Source: Prorocentrum cordatum (taxonomy: Eukaryota; Sar; Dinophyceae; Prorocentrales; Prorocentraceae). Taken from it: a stretch of 54,510 bases of DNA. How positions within the stretch are numbered: position 1 is the stretch's first letter; every line of letters starts with the position of its first letter. Location: contig CAUYUJ010006317.1 of NCBI GenBank assembly GCA_963575745.1, forward strand, positions 1-54,510. Direction: 5' to 3'. A program made the translations under genes and the position numbers. Shown here piece by piece: positions 1 through 9,697 of the stretch. The notes beneath the pieces are model-generated. The model made no database searches. It was not told the DNA's origin and was given only the letters and a program-made list of their open reading frames with translations.

Positions 1-251
1 AGAAAGCAGATTTTTCGCACCTGTTAACGGATATGAGGGTTTCTCTGTCGTAATATGAGCTTTCCAGGCGCACTTCTACTATCAAAACACTTGGCGCAAC
101 GATCTTCGTATCGACATAAAAAAATAATGTTTTTTCTTTTTCGAGAAATGCTTCCAGAAGCCCTCTCTGTTGATACTGAGCACTCCTACGCGTGCTAGGA
201 GCTCTACGAGGTTCCCGGCGGTGACCAGGTTGACGGTTCACCGGCGCCAAG
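1..251 (+). mobile_element. Family A element, right part (left end outside window)
   Basis: Starts inside the conserved interior of family A (the 'gaaagcagatttttcgcacc' stretch) and runs to a right end with the inverted repeat GAGCTCTACGAGG followed by the CCCGGCGGTGACC arm. The 3' arm has lost one CCG, so the stem is shorter than usual, and the end reads GCCAAG rather than GCCAGT. It is non-coding. It abuts a family B element at 252. Confidence 0.75.
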
Positions 252-1213
252 AATTCCGGCGCGCTGGAGAGCTAGTTGGCTCGAAAAATCTCGACTGAAC
301 TTTCGACAACTTTTGCTCGGTTGAAAATTATTTCTCGAAATTTGACAATTCGTTAGAGCTCTAGTTTTTCTTCCCGTCATATTCGATCTTACTCCCGCTC
401 GCCATCTTGATATCAGCTCGATCGGGTGAACATTACTGTCGAAAAGCACTGTGACGGGATCGACCGTTTCGAGTCATCTTGATACGCACTGACGGTTTTC
501 TGAACATAACTCGGGCTTCAGGCCAGTTACAGAGCTGGTCAGCTCATGATTCGGCGCGTTCGCCTGTTGGATCGAGAGGTCTGAACTCGGTCTGTAAGCC
601 GAGCTAGGTCCACAAATCTATTCGTACTATTCGAGTGATCTTGACAGAAACTCTCGGTTTTCTGTACTTAACTCGAGCTGTAGGACAGCTACAGAGCTGA
701 TATTTACAGAAACCGATTCAGAATCATCAGTTGCGTCCGTCTGTCGAATCCAGAGCTCTGAACTCTGTTTGCTACCCGATCTAGAGTCGCGAAACTATTT
801 GTATTGGTCGAGTCATCTCTTCCGGTTTTTCTTCACTGAACTCGCGCTGAGGGGGGCTACAGTGCTGGTGGTCACAGAAATCGATTTGAAGACATCAGGC
901 GCGTCCGCCTGTCGAATCCAGAGCTCGGAACTCGGTCCGCTGCCCGAATTAGGTCTCCGAAACTACTGGATTGTTCGAGTTATCCTGAGAGATGCTGTCA
1001 GTTTTCTGCACTTAAGTCGGGCTGTAGGGGAGGCTGCAGGGCTGGTAATGACAGGCAGACGCGTCCGCCTGTCGCATTCAGAGGTCAAAAAATATTCACT
1101 ATGAGTCGGAATGTTGGAAGGTGCTGTCGGTTCTCTCAACTTAAGTCGAGCTAGGAAGCTCTACGAGTCTCCCGGCGATAACCAAGGTTGAAGGTTTACC
1201 GCCGGCGCCCAGT
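252..1213 (+). mobile_element. Family B element
   Basis: Begins in the family B leader (AATTCCGGCGCGCTGGAGAG, then 'ttggctcgaaaaatctcgac'), lacking the outer left hairpin. It contains four to five monomers of about 177 bp, marked by recurring 'cgagtcatct' starts. It ends at 1153-1213 with GGAAGCTCTACGAGT, the hairpin GGCGATAA...TTACCGCC, and CCCAGT. It is followed by the interior of a family A element, with TTGGGTCGG continuing as in the intact copy at 11511. That fits an insertion into that A element, although its left half is not seen. No protein is encoded. Confidence 0.75.
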
Positions 1214-1341
1214 TGGGTCGGTTTTCGAAAGATTTGAAAGATATTTGACAATTCATTTCAGGAAGCATATTTTTATTCCAAGCATTAGTATCTAAACTTC
1301 CTTCTGCGAGCAGCTAAGCTCCGCAGAGAGAGTTTCAAACA

Positions 1342-1409
1342 TACCTCTCTGAGCACTCTCACGCGTGAAAGGAGCTCTACGAGGTTCCTGGCGGTGACCA
1401 GGTTGACGG
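1342..1409 (+). mobile_element. Mini family A deletion derivative
   Basis: The left terminus TACCTC is fused directly to the last part of an A element ('tctgagcactctcacgcgtg', then GGAGCTCTACGAGG and CCTGGCGGTGACCAGGTTGACGG). The 3' hairpin arm is missing. It replaces 'ttggaggat' of the copy at 11642. This looks like an internally deleted A element, possibly through the CTC shared at the fusion. Confidence 0.6.
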
Positions 1410-1440
1410 AACCGACGTCACCTTGACAGCAAAAAATATA

Positions 1441-1846
1441 CTTGTAAGCGTCCAAAACCCGGATAGCGAAGCCTGGCGCGGAACGCCGCACGGGGACCTC
1501 TGCCAGGCCGCCTGAAACGATGCGCGGGACGCTGGAAACCTCGCAGGAGACGCTTGCAGGGGCGCCGTTTGCGATGCGTGGGGCCCTGCAAAGCGCGCAA
1601 GGAAGATCTGCCTAGGAGCCTGGAAAGATCGGAATAGAAGCTCTTCCGAAGCTCTGCCGAAGCGCTTCGCGCACCCTGGAGCCACGCGTTTTGGGAAACG
1701 CTAGGAAGCCACGCTCCCGGACACGCTGCGAACTCCGGCGAGTTGCTCCGGCGATCGTGGACCGGCGGAGGTGGGCGTGTGCTCCTCACCACTCACCGCC
1801 GGCTTCTTATCTGAAACCCTCAGCTCTCCAAGCAGCTATCCAGGAA
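1441..1846 (-). mobile_element. Family C element, 406 bp, minus orientation
   Basis: Read on the minus strand it starts TTCCTGGATAGC and ends GCTATCCGGG followed by TTTTGGACGC and TTACAAG. The paralogous site at 11671-11690 is empty (aaataataca/aattcgac). The offset between copies changes by exactly 406, so the element went in precisely. In element orientation the target is GAATT^TGT, between two Ts. Interior open frames on both strands look like chance frames in GC-rich DNA. Confidence 0.85.
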
Positions 1847-1893
1847 AATTCGACTCTTTTATAGAAATGCTCTGAGAAGCTGTCTGCTTCAAA

Positions 1894-2291
1894 TACCTCG
1901 TAGAGCTCTTCGTCATCGATGAGCTAGAGGAATTCCGGCGCGGGGTGGAGCTAGTTTGCCGGCCCGACCAAAAGAGACAATGTGACAACTTTTGGGTAGT
2001 TTTGCAATGTTTTCAAAGATATTTGACAATTCATTTTTAGAAAGCAGATTTTTCGCACCTGTAAACGACTATGAGGGGCTCTCTGTCTTATTATGAGCTG
2101 TGTAGGCGCATTTTCACTATGGAAACACTTGGCGGAACCAACTTCATGTCGAAACGGAAAAAAACATTGTTTCCCTTTTTCGAGAAATGCTTCCAGAAGC
2201 TCTCTCTTTCGACTCCGAGCCTCTTACGCGGGAGAGGAGCTCTACGAGATTCCCGGCGGTGACCAGGTTGACGGTTCACCGCAGGCGCCAG
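1894..2291 (+). mobile_element. Family A element, full length (sub-type 1)
   Basis: The left end TACCTCGTAGAGCTC is followed by a local fold-back around CATCGATGAGCTAGAGG. The interior has the conserved 'gaaagcagatttttcgcacc'. The right end at 2237-2291 has GAGCTCTACGAGG, the CCCGGCGGTGA arm, TTCACCGCAGG and GCGCCAG. The left and right inverted repeats match over 14 bp (ACCTCGTAGAGCTC / GAGCTCTACGAGGT). Length is 398 bp. Together with the next A element it forms a 2177-bp composite in an older A element, at CAAA^TCTTGG. Confidence 0.85.
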
Positions 2292-2330
2292 TACCTCGTA
2301 GAGCTCTTCGTCATCGATGAGCTAGAGGAA

Positions 2331-3571
2331 TAGCTCGTGGAGCTTCCCTGAGCAAGTTATTGCTGGAAGCTTTAGAGTAATTCCGGAGCGCTGGAGAGCT
2401 AGTTGGCAAGAAAAATCTCGACGGAACTTTTGGTGACTTTACTTTTTGGTGAATTTTGCTCGTTTGATTTGCTCGGTTGAAAATTTTGTTCTCGAAATTT
2501 GACCATTCGTTAGAGCTCTAGTATTTTTTCCCGTGATATTCGATCTTTCTCCCGCTCGCTATCTTGATCTGAGCTCGATCGGCTAACCTTGAAGGCCAAA
2601 AAGCACTGTGGCGGGAACGCCCGTTTCGAGTCATCTTGATACGCGCTGTCGGTTTTCTGAACATAACTGGAGCTCTAGGGCAGCTACAGAGCTGGTAAGC
2701 ACAGCTAATGCGTGCAGAATGATCAGGCGCGTTCGCCTGTTGAACTGAGAGGTCTGAACTCGGTCTGTGAGCCGAGCTAGGTCCGGAAACCTGTTCGTAT
2801 TTTTCGAGTCATCTTGACAGAAACTCTCGGTTTTCTGGTCTTAACTCGAGCTGTAAGACAGCTACAGAGCTGGCAAGCACACCTATCGCAGTCAGAATGA
2901 TTAGGCGCGTTCGCCTCTTAAATCTAGAGGTCTGAACTCGGTCTGCTAGCCGAGCTAGGTCCGCAAACCTATTCGTATTATTTGGGTCATCTTGATAGGC
3001 GCCCTCGGTTTTCTGTACTTAACTCGAGCCGTAGGGCAGCTACAGAGCTCGTAGTCACAGAAATCTATTGGAAATCACCAGACGCCTTTGTTCGTTGACT
3101 CGAGAGCACTGAACTTGGCCTGCTGCCCGAGCTAGGTTCGCAAAACTATTCGTATTGTGCGAGTTATCCTGAGAAGTGCTGTCGGTATTCCGTGCTGGGG
3201 GGAGGCTACAGTGGCTGGGGACAGCAATCGATTTAGAGACATCAGGCGCATCCGCCTGCGGAGAGCAGAGCTCGGAACTCGTCTGCTGCCCGAATTAGGT
3301 CTGCGAAACTACTGTATTGTTGGAGTGATCCTGAGAGGTGCTGTCAGTTTTCTGCACTCAACTCGGGCTGTAGGGGGGCTGCAGGGCTGGTAATGATAGA
3401 AGTCGACTCGCAGACATCAGACGCGTGCGCCTGTCGCATTGAGAGGACACAAAATATTTACTATGAGTCGGAATGTTGGTAGGTCCTCGGTGTTCTCAAC
3501 TTCAGTCGAGCTGGAAGCTCTACGAGTCTCCCGGCGGTAACCAAGGTTGACGGTTTACCGCCGGCGTCCAG
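2331..3571 (+). mobile_element. Family B element nested in family A
   Basis: The left end TAGCTCGTGGAGCTTCC has its local hairpin (GAGCTTCC...GGAAGCTT around AGCAA...TTGCT). A leader, about five 177-bp monomers and the right end GGAAGCTCTACGAGT, GGCGGTAACC...TTTACCGCC, GTCCAG follow. The insertion point in the host A element is GAGGAA^TTCCGG. Confidence 0.8.
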
Positions 3572-3613
3572 TTATCCGGCGCTGTTGGACTAGTTGGTCG
3601 AAACCCGGATGAT

Positions 3614-3735
3614 CCCCACCGACCACAAAAAAAAGAACCCCCCCACCTCCCCACCAAAAAAACACACCCACCCCCCCCCCCCCCAACACACACCCCCCCC
3701 CCCCACCCCCCGACTCCCCCCCCCCGCCCCCCCCG
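3614..3735. repeat. Poly-C/A low-complexity tract
   Basis: About 120 bp of C runs and A runs interrupts the family A segment between GATCC and CCGGCCACGACCCGG. Glycine- or proline-rich frames here are artefacts of composition. Confidence 0.9.
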
Positions 3736-4070
3736 GCCACGACCCGGCCAGAACGGACAATGTGACAACTTTTGGGTGGTTTTGCGAATATTTGAAAGAT
3801 ATTTGACCATTTATTTTGAGAAAGCAGATTTTTCGCACCCGAAGACGACTATGAGGGTCTCTGCGTCTTCATATGAACTCTCTAGATGCAATTTTACTTT
3901 CAAAACACTTGGCGAAACCAACTTCATGTCGACATCAAAAAAACATGTTTTCTTTTTTCGAGAAATGCTTCCAGAAGCCCTCTCTTTTGATGCTCAGCAA
4001 TCATACGCGTGCAAGGAGCTCTACGAGGTTCCCGGCGGTGACCAGGTTGACGGTTCACCGCCGGCGCCAG

Positions 4071-4150
4071 TCTTGGCACTCGGTCGCGTGCAAGAAGCTC
4101 TACGAGGTTTCCGGCGATGACCAGGTTGACGGTTCAGCGCCGGCGCCAGT
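4071..4150 (+). mobile_element. Family A (sub-type 3), resumed right end
   Basis: Continues the element broken at 1893. TCTTGGCACTCGG equals 11728 onward in the empty paralogous site. It ends with GAAGCTCTACGAGG, CCGGCGATGACC...GTTCAGCGCCGG and GCCAGT. Confidence 0.85.
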
Positions 4151-5048
4151 TAGAGAAGAAGCCGGCCGGTGCGCGTACGCCGCCGCACCTTTCCGCCCAC
4201 CGTTCCACGTTCCCTGCCGTGACCTCTTCGGTTCTGTAGCGTGTCCCGGGGCGTGACCGTCTGTTCCAACACGTTTCCGTAGAACGTGCTCAGGCCTCGC
4301 GAAGCTCAAGGGCAGCGAGCTCTGACGCCTGCAGGCACGCGTGAAAGCGTCGTTCTTACCATTCCAGCGCCACTACGCACGTTTACAGCCTTTCAGGGGC
4401 TTGCCAGGCAAGCTCGCCAGCGCCACTACGCACCTGTGAAGCGTGCTTGAGACGACTTCACACGCACCGGACGAGCGCAGAACAGCGCAACGCCAGGGAT
4501 GCACCTGCGTTCGCGCGCGCCTCTCGCGCTTGGCTATCTGGGTTTTTCCCGGATAGCTCCTTGGAGAGCTGAGGGTTTCAGGTAAGAAGCCGGAGGTGGG
4601 TGGTGAGGGGGACACGCCCACCTCCGCCGGTCCACGATTCTCGCAGCAGGTTGCCGGAACCGGCAGCGTGTCCGGGAGCGTGGCTTCCTAGCGTTTCCCA
4701 ATACGCGTGGCTCCAGGGTGCGCGAAGCGCTTCGGCAGAGCTTCGGAAGAGCTTCGGCAGTTCTTCCAGGCTCCTAGGCAGATCTTCCTTGCGCGCTTTG
4801 CAGGGCCCCACGCATCGTAAACGGCGGCCCTTGCAAGCGTCTCCTGCGAGGTTATTCAGCGTCTCGCGCATCGTTTCAGGCGGCCTGGCAGAGGTCCCCG
4901 TGCGGCGTTCCGCGCTTGGCTTCGCTATCCGGGTTTTGGACGCTTACAAGTGGACAACCACAGGTTTGCCACTTACTCTCCGGGTCTTCGACGCTACCAA
5001 GTGGTTCCTTAGGCTCTCCTTGCTCTCCGGGTTTTCGACGCTGTGAAG
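4151..5048 (+). mobile_element. Family C-related composite (older copy holding a younger C)
   Basis: GC-rich, C-like sequence with the 'gagaagaagccgg' signature near the start. It is interrupted at 4546 by a complete C element, then continues with CAGGTTTGCC and two right-end-like segments (CTCTCCGGG..., ...GCTACCAAG at 5001 and ...GCTGTGAAG at 5048). The paralogue is 11808-12300. No credible coding region. Confidence 0.65.
4546..4950 (+). mobile_element. Family C element, 405 bp, complete
   Basis: Left terminus TTCCCGGATAGC, right GCTATCCGGG, then TTTTGGACGC and TTACAAG, followed by T. CCCGGATAGC / GCTATCCGGG is a perfect 10-bp inverted repeat. A short hairpin CTCC-TT-GGAG lies just inside the left repeat. 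The paralogous site is empty (CTATCTGGGCTTTGGACAA at 12191). The offset falls by exactly 405 and no bases are duplicated, so the target is GGGYTT^TGGACAA. Its interior is close to an inverted match of the element at 1441-1846. Confidence 0.9.
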
Positions 5049-5120
5049 TTCCCGGAGAGCTCGCTGAGAGCTAAAGAGCTCAAGATTAGAAGCCGGACGG
5101 TGGTGGTGCCTGCGAGGAGC
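5049..5120 (+). mobile_element. Family C left end, truncated
   Basis: TTCCCGGAGAGC, then GAGAGCTAAAGAG and 'gattagaagccggacgg', running into a family A interior at AGGCGGACAATGTGG. The paralogue at 12301-12582 is complete, so this copy lost about 350 bp spanning the rest of C and the start of the next A element. Confidence 0.7.
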
Positions 5121-5425
5121 AGGCGGACAATGTGGCATTTTTTCGATGGTTTTGCAAAAATTTGAAAGATATTCGACAATTTATTTTAAGAAAGCAGATT
5201 TTTGCGCGTCGCATTGGCATATAAACTCCTCTCTGACAGTAGCTCAGCTCTCTCGATGCATTTTTGCATGAGTTGACTTTTAGGATATGAGCATCGAAAA
5301 AATCGAGAAGATTTTCGAAAAATCTCTATTTTTTTCACTCTGTGTCGATTCTCGGCATTCTTGCCAGTGAGAGGAGCTCTAGGTTTCCGGCGTTGACTAG
5401 GTTGACAGTTCACCGCCGGCGCCAG
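5121..5425 (+). mobile_element. Family A (sub-type 4), left-truncated
   Basis: The A interior 'gaaagcagatttttgcgcg' is followed by a distinct middle ('cgatgcatttttgcatgagt', an AT-rich palindromic stretch). The right end at 5373-5425 has GGAGCTCTAGG and TTGACAGTTCACCGCCGGCGCCAGT. Paralogue at 12726-13039. Confidence 0.7.
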
Positions 5426-5541
5426 TTGGATGAGTTGACTTCCAGGAACTCAGCGATTACTCTGTCGATTCTCTGCACTCTTACCAGTGAGAGGAGCTCT
5501 ACGAGGTTCCCGGCGGTGACCTGTTCACCGCCGGCGCCAGT
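5426..5541 (+). mobile_element. Family A right-end fragment with shortened loop
   Basis: A 116-bp tail copy. The hairpin is CCCGGCGGTGA-CCTG-TTCACCGCCGG, so the usual loop has been shortened by about 10 nt while both arms stay perfect. The same form is present at 13040-13155, so the change predates the duplication. Confidence 0.7.
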
Positions 5542-5651
5542 CTGGTGTGTGTTCGCCCTATACTCTTTCGATTTTGGACGCTCGCAAGTCGTAGCGCTTC
5601 AGCAGCGCTGCAGGGGAGCTTCCCAGCTCAGGCTCCCTTCGCTCTCCGGTT
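5542..5651 (+). mobile_element. Family C right-end remnants
   Basis: Contains 'gattttggacgctcgcaag' followed by T, then a GC-rich fragment ending in 'cttcgctctccgg'. No gene. Paralogue at 13156-13264. Confidence 0.5.
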
Positions 5652-6725
5652 TACCTCGTAAAGCTCTTCGCCATCGATGACCTAGAGGAAATCCGGCGAA
5701 GTTGTTCCTGGAAGCCTAAGAGTAATTCCGGCGCGCTGGAGCTAGTTGGCAAGAAAAATCTCGACGAACCATTTGCTGACTTTTTGTATTTCGTTCTTGA
5801 AATTAACAATTCGTTTGAGCTCTAGTATTTTCCCCATGATATTCGATCTCATTCCTGCTCGCCATCTTGATCTCAGCTCGATCGGGTACCTTTTACTGCG
5901 AAAAAGCAGGCAGGCGGGATCGGCTGTTTCAAGTCATCTTGACAGGGGATGTCGGTTTTCTGTACATAACTCGAGCTTTAGGGCAGCTACAGAGCTGACA
6001 AGCACAGCTAATCGATTGAGAATGATCAGGCGCGTTCGCCTGTTGAACCCAGAGATCTGAAGTCGGCCTGCTAGCCGAGCTAGGTCCGCATAACTATTTG
6101 TATTAGTCGAGTCATCTTGAGAGACGCTCTCGGTTTCCTGTACTTAACTCGAGCTGTAGGACAGCTACAGAGCTGATATTTACAGAAACCGAGAATCATG
6201 AGTCTGTTCATTCCAGAGCTCTGAACTCGGTCTGCTGCCCGATCTAGAATCGCGAAACTATCCGTATTGCTCGAGTTATCTTGAAAGTGCAAGCGCGTCT
6301 GCCTGTCGAATCCAGAGCTCAGAACTCTCGGCCTGATGCCGAATATTTTCGCGAATTATTGTATTGTTTCGGAGTCATCCTGAGAGGTGCTGTCTGTTTT
6401 CTGCCACGGCAGCTGGTAATCACAGGAGTCGATTCGCAGGCATCAGACGCGTCGACCTGTCGCATTCAGAGGTCTGAACTCGGTTTGATACTCGAGCTGG
6501 GTTGCCAAACTATTCGTTTTGTTAGAGTCATCTTGAGAGGTGCTGTCGATTTACGCACGTAACTCGGGCTGTAGGAGAGCTACAGAGCTCGCAAAGAAGA
6601 CAATCCAGAAGCATCGGGGGCTTTCGGCTGTTGCATCGAGAGGTCTGAAAACATTATATATTGTCAGGAAGCTCTACGAGTCCCCCGGCGGTATGAAGGT
6701 TGACGGTTTACCGCCGGCGCCCAGT
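5652..6725 (+). mobile_element. Family B element with hybrid A/B left end
   Basis: Starts as family A (TACCTCGTAAAGCTC, CATCGATGACCTAGAGG) and switches near 5690 into the right arm of the B left hairpin (CTGGAAGCCTAAGAG) and the B leader. Around five monomers follow, one or two shortened. The right end at 6666-6725 is GGAAGCTCTACGAGT, GGCGGTATGAAGG...TTTACCGCC, CCCAGT. Paralogue at 13265-14343. Confidence 0.7.
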
Positions 6726-7027
6726 TGGCGTGGTTTTGCAATTTTTTTGAAAGATATTTGACCATTTATTTTGAGAAAGCAGATTTTTCGCACCTATAGA
6801 CGACTATAAGGGCCTCAGCGTCTTGATATGAGCTCTCTAGATGCACTTTTACTATCAAAACACTTGGCGAAACCAACTTTATGTCGACGTGAAAAAAATC
6901 ATGGTTTCTCTTTTCCGAGAAATGCTTCCAGAAGCCCTCTCTTACACTGAGCACTCTTACGCTTGTTAGGAGCTCTACGAGGTTCCCGGCGGTGACCAGG
7001 TTGACGGTTCAACGCCGGCGCGCCAGT
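6726..7027 (+). mobile_element. Family A (sub-type 1), left-truncated
   Basis: Begins TGGCGTGGTTTTGCAA directly after the CAGT of the preceding B. The right end at 6969-7027 has the 3' arm as TTCAACGCCGG and an extra GC before CAGT. Paralogue 14344-14646. Confidence 0.75.
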
Positions 7028-7075
7028 TGCACGCTGCCCATGGACGCTACTGATTCCGGCGCGCTGGAGAGTTCG

Positions 7076-7424
7076 TACCTCGTAGAGCTCTTCGGCATCG
7101 ATGAACTAGAGGAATTCCGGCGCAGGGTGGAGCTAGTTGGCAAACCCGACCAGAAAGGACAAATCGATAACTTGTGGGTGGTTTTGCAAGAAATTGAAGG
7201 GCATTTGACAGTTCATTTTGAGAAAGCAGATTTTTCGCACCTGTAGTGGGTTATCGCGCGTCTGCCAGTAAAATTTTCAGGTCAGTAGGTGCAGTATTAC
7301 TATCAAAACACTTCGAGGAACCGACTCTGCTTCGAGTCATCGTCAGACGTATTTGCAGTTTTCTGTATTTACTTCGAGATTTCGGAGAGTTAGAGAGCTG
7401 ATACTTATACAAACCGATTGATAA
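7076..7424 (+). mobile_element. Family A (sub-type 2) fused to a 177-bp monomer, inserted in a B leader
   Basis: Left flank 7052-7075 is B leader (ATTCCGGCGCGCTGGAGAG...). The element opens TACCTCGTAGAGCTC. The middle ('tagtgggttatcgcgcgtct') gives way near 7330 to a B-type monomer ('ttcgagtcatcgtcagacg') and no A right end follows. The next A begins at 7425. The B leader resumes after it at 7820, so the A pair sits at GCTAG^TTGG of the B host. Confidence 0.75.
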
Positions 7425-7819
7425 TACCTCGTAGAGCTCTTCGGCATCGATGAGCTAGGGGAATTCCGGCGCGGGGTGGAGCTAGTTGGTCGACCCGACC
7501 CGACCAGAAAAGAAGATGTGATAACTTTCGGTCGGTTCTGCAAAATTTTAAAAGTTCTTGGACAATTCATTTTGAGAGAGCAGTTTTTTACTTCAAGCAT
7601 CAGTATCTTCATTTTCTTCTGCGAGCAGCTCAGCTCGCTCGTGAGAGTTTTACTATCCAAACATTTGGGGGAACCGACGTATCGTTCACACCGAGAAATG
7701 CAATTATGATGTTTTTCTAGAAATGCTTGTCTGCTGGAAATCTGAGCACTCTTACGCGTGCAAGAAGCTCAACGAGGTTCCCGGCGGTGACCGGGTTGAC
7801 GGTCCACCGCCGGCGCCAG
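7425..7819 (+). mobile_element. Family A element, full length
   Basis: 395 bp with both ends: TACCTCGTAGAGCTC on the left, then GAAGCTCAACGAGG, the GGCGGTGACCGGG arm and GTCCACCGCCGGCGCCAG on the right. The T at 7820 belongs to the interrupted B leader, which continues TTGGCAAGAAAAATCG. Confidence 0.85.
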
Positions 7820-9246
7820 TTGGCAAGAAAAATCGACCTTTTGCCGACTACCTCGTAGAGATTATCGGCATCGATGAGCTAGAGGAATTCCGGCGCGGGG
7901 TGGAGCTAGTTGGCCGACCCGACCAGAAGAGACAATGTGACAACTTTAGGTCGGTTTTGCTAAGATTTGAAAGATAATTGACAATTTTATTTTGAGAAAG
8001 CAGATTTTTCGCACCTCTGAACGATTATGAGGATCTCTGCGTCTTAATATGAGCTCTGTAGGCGCACATTTTCTATCAAAACACTTGGCGGAACCAACTT
8101 CATATTAACATCGAAAAAAACACAATTTTGCCTTTTTCGCGAAATGCTTCTGGAAGCTCTCTCTGTCGATTATAAGGTTCCCGGCGGTGACCAGGTTAAC
8201 GGTTCACCGCCGGCGCCAGTTTTGGTCGGTTGAAAATTTTGTTCTCAAAATTCAACAATTCGTTTGAGCTCTAGTATGTTTTCCCACCATATTCGATCTT
8301 AATCTCCGCTCGCCATCTTGATCTCAGCTCGATCGGGTACCTTTTACTGCCAAAAAGCGTCGCGTCGGGATCGGCTGTTTCGAGTTATCTTGGTACGCAT
8401 TGTCGGTATTTTGTTCTTAACTCGAGCTGTAGGACAGCGACAGAGCTGATTATCACAGAAATCGATTGCGAATGATCAGGCGCGTTCCTCTCTTCCATCC
8501 AGAGGTCTCAAATCGGTCTGCTGCACGAGCTAGGCTCGTGAAACTATTCGTAGTATTCGAGTCATCTCCAGAGATGCTGACAGTTTTCTGCACTTAACCC
8601 GGGCTGTAGGGGGGCTACAGGGCTCGTGCTCACAGGAATGGATTCAAAGAGGTCAGGCGCGTCCGCCTGCCAAATCCAGAGCTCAGAACTCGGTGTGCTG
8701 CCCGAGCAAGGTCCGCAAAACTATTTGTGTTCTTAGAGTCATCTTGAGAGGTGCTGTCTCTTTTCTGCACTTAACTGGAGCTGTGAGGGGGCTGCGGGGC
8801 TGGTAATCACTGAAATCGATTCGGAGACATCAGTCGCGTCCGTCTGTCGCATTCAGAGCTCTGAACTCGATCTGCTGCCCAAGCTAGATGCGCGAAACTA
8901 TTTGTATTGTTCGAGTCATCTCCAGAGGTGCTGCCGGTTTTCTGCACTTAACTCGGGCTGTAAGGGGGCTGCAGGGCTAGTAATCACAGGAATCGATTTT
9001 CAGACATCAGGCAGGTCGGCCTGTTGCATTCAGAGGTCTGAACTCAGTCTGATACTCGAGCTAGATTTACAAAACTATTTGTATTGTTCGAGTGATCTTG
9101 AGAGGTGCTGTTGGGCTGTTGCATCGAAATCGCTTAGGCTGGAAAACTATTCGTTTTCTGCAATTTATTTGACATTATATATGCTCAGGAAGCTCTACGA
9201 GTCCCCCGGCGGTAAGAAAGGTTGACGGTTTACCGCAGGCGCCCAG
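7820..9246 (+). mobile_element. Family B element interrupted by family A
   Basis: B leader 7820-7848 and B body 8220-9246 are separated by an A element at 7849-8219. Joining the flanks restores the standard leader (TTGC(C/T)GAC + TTTTGGTCGG). The body has about five monomers. The tail has 'acattatatatgctcagg', GGAAGCTCTACGAGT, GGCGGTAAGAAAGG...TTTACCGC and GCCCAGT. Confidence 0.85.
7849..8219 (+). mobile_element. Family A element nested in a B leader
   Basis: TACCTCGTAGAGATTATCGG on the left. The right end is partly eroded (the inverted repeat is reduced to 'ttataaggttcc') but the hairpin GGCGGTGACC...TTCACCGCC and GCGCCAG are intact. The host target is GAC^TTTTGG, leaving one extra T. The paralogous nest is at 15468-15838. 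Confidence 0.85.
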
Positions 9247-9697
9247 TTCCGGGGCGCTGGAGAGCAAGTAACTCGTAGAGCTTCCCTTAGCAAATTATTG
9301 CTGGAAGCTTACGAGTAACTCGTAGAGCTTCCCTTAGCAAGTTGCTGGAAGCTTAAGAGTAATTCCGGCGCGCTGGAGAGCTAGTTGGCGCTGATACTGA
9401 CATTAACCGATTCAGAATCATCAGTCGCATTTCTCTGTTCAATCCAGAGCTCTGAACTCGGTCTGCTGCCCAATCTAGAATCGCGAAACTATTCGTATTG
9501 TTCGAGTCATCTTGAGAAGTGATTTCGGTTTCTGCACTCAGGGCACTCACAGGAATCGATTCGGAGACATCAGGCGCGTCCGTCTATCGAATCCAGAGCT
9601 GGAAACTCGGTCTGCTGCCCGAACTAGGTCCGCGAAAGTATTCGTATTCTTCGAGTCATCTTGAGAGGTGCTGTCGGTTCCCTGCACTCTCGAGCAG
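9247..9697 (+). mobile_element. Stacked family B left ends with a truncated monomer tail
   Basis: A B leader scrap (9248-9268) is followed by a lone left hairpin (9269-9315, TAACTCGTAGAGCTTCC...GGAAGCTTACGAG). A second complete left end follows at 9316, inserted in the first at AAGAG^TAA and continuing to the leader. From 9388 it jumps to mid-monomer sequence and stops near 9693. The same stack is at 16866-17320. Confidence 0.75.

Larger units (their letters stand above)
1214..1893 (+). mobile_element. Family A (sub-type 3), interrupted left portion
   Basis: Matches the uninterrupted copy at 11513-11728 ('aagcattagtatctaaactt', 'cttctgcgagcagctaagct'). It is broken by a mini-A fragment (1342-1409), by a family C element on the other strand (1441-1846) and by the composite starting at 1894. 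It resumes at 4071. The pieces define the empty sites of these insertions. Confidence 0.8.
2292..4070 (+). mobile_element. Family A element split by a family B insertion and by poly-C
   Basis: The left end is 2292-2330 (TACCTCGTAGAGCTC...GCTAGAGGAA). The sequence resumes after the nested B element at 3572 with TATCCGGCGC...CTAGTTGG, as expected for A. A C-rich tract (about 3614-3735) interrupts the next segment, then the A interior continues to the right end at 4015-4070. It sits immediately 3' of the A element at 1894, making an A-A tandem. Confidence 0.75.
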
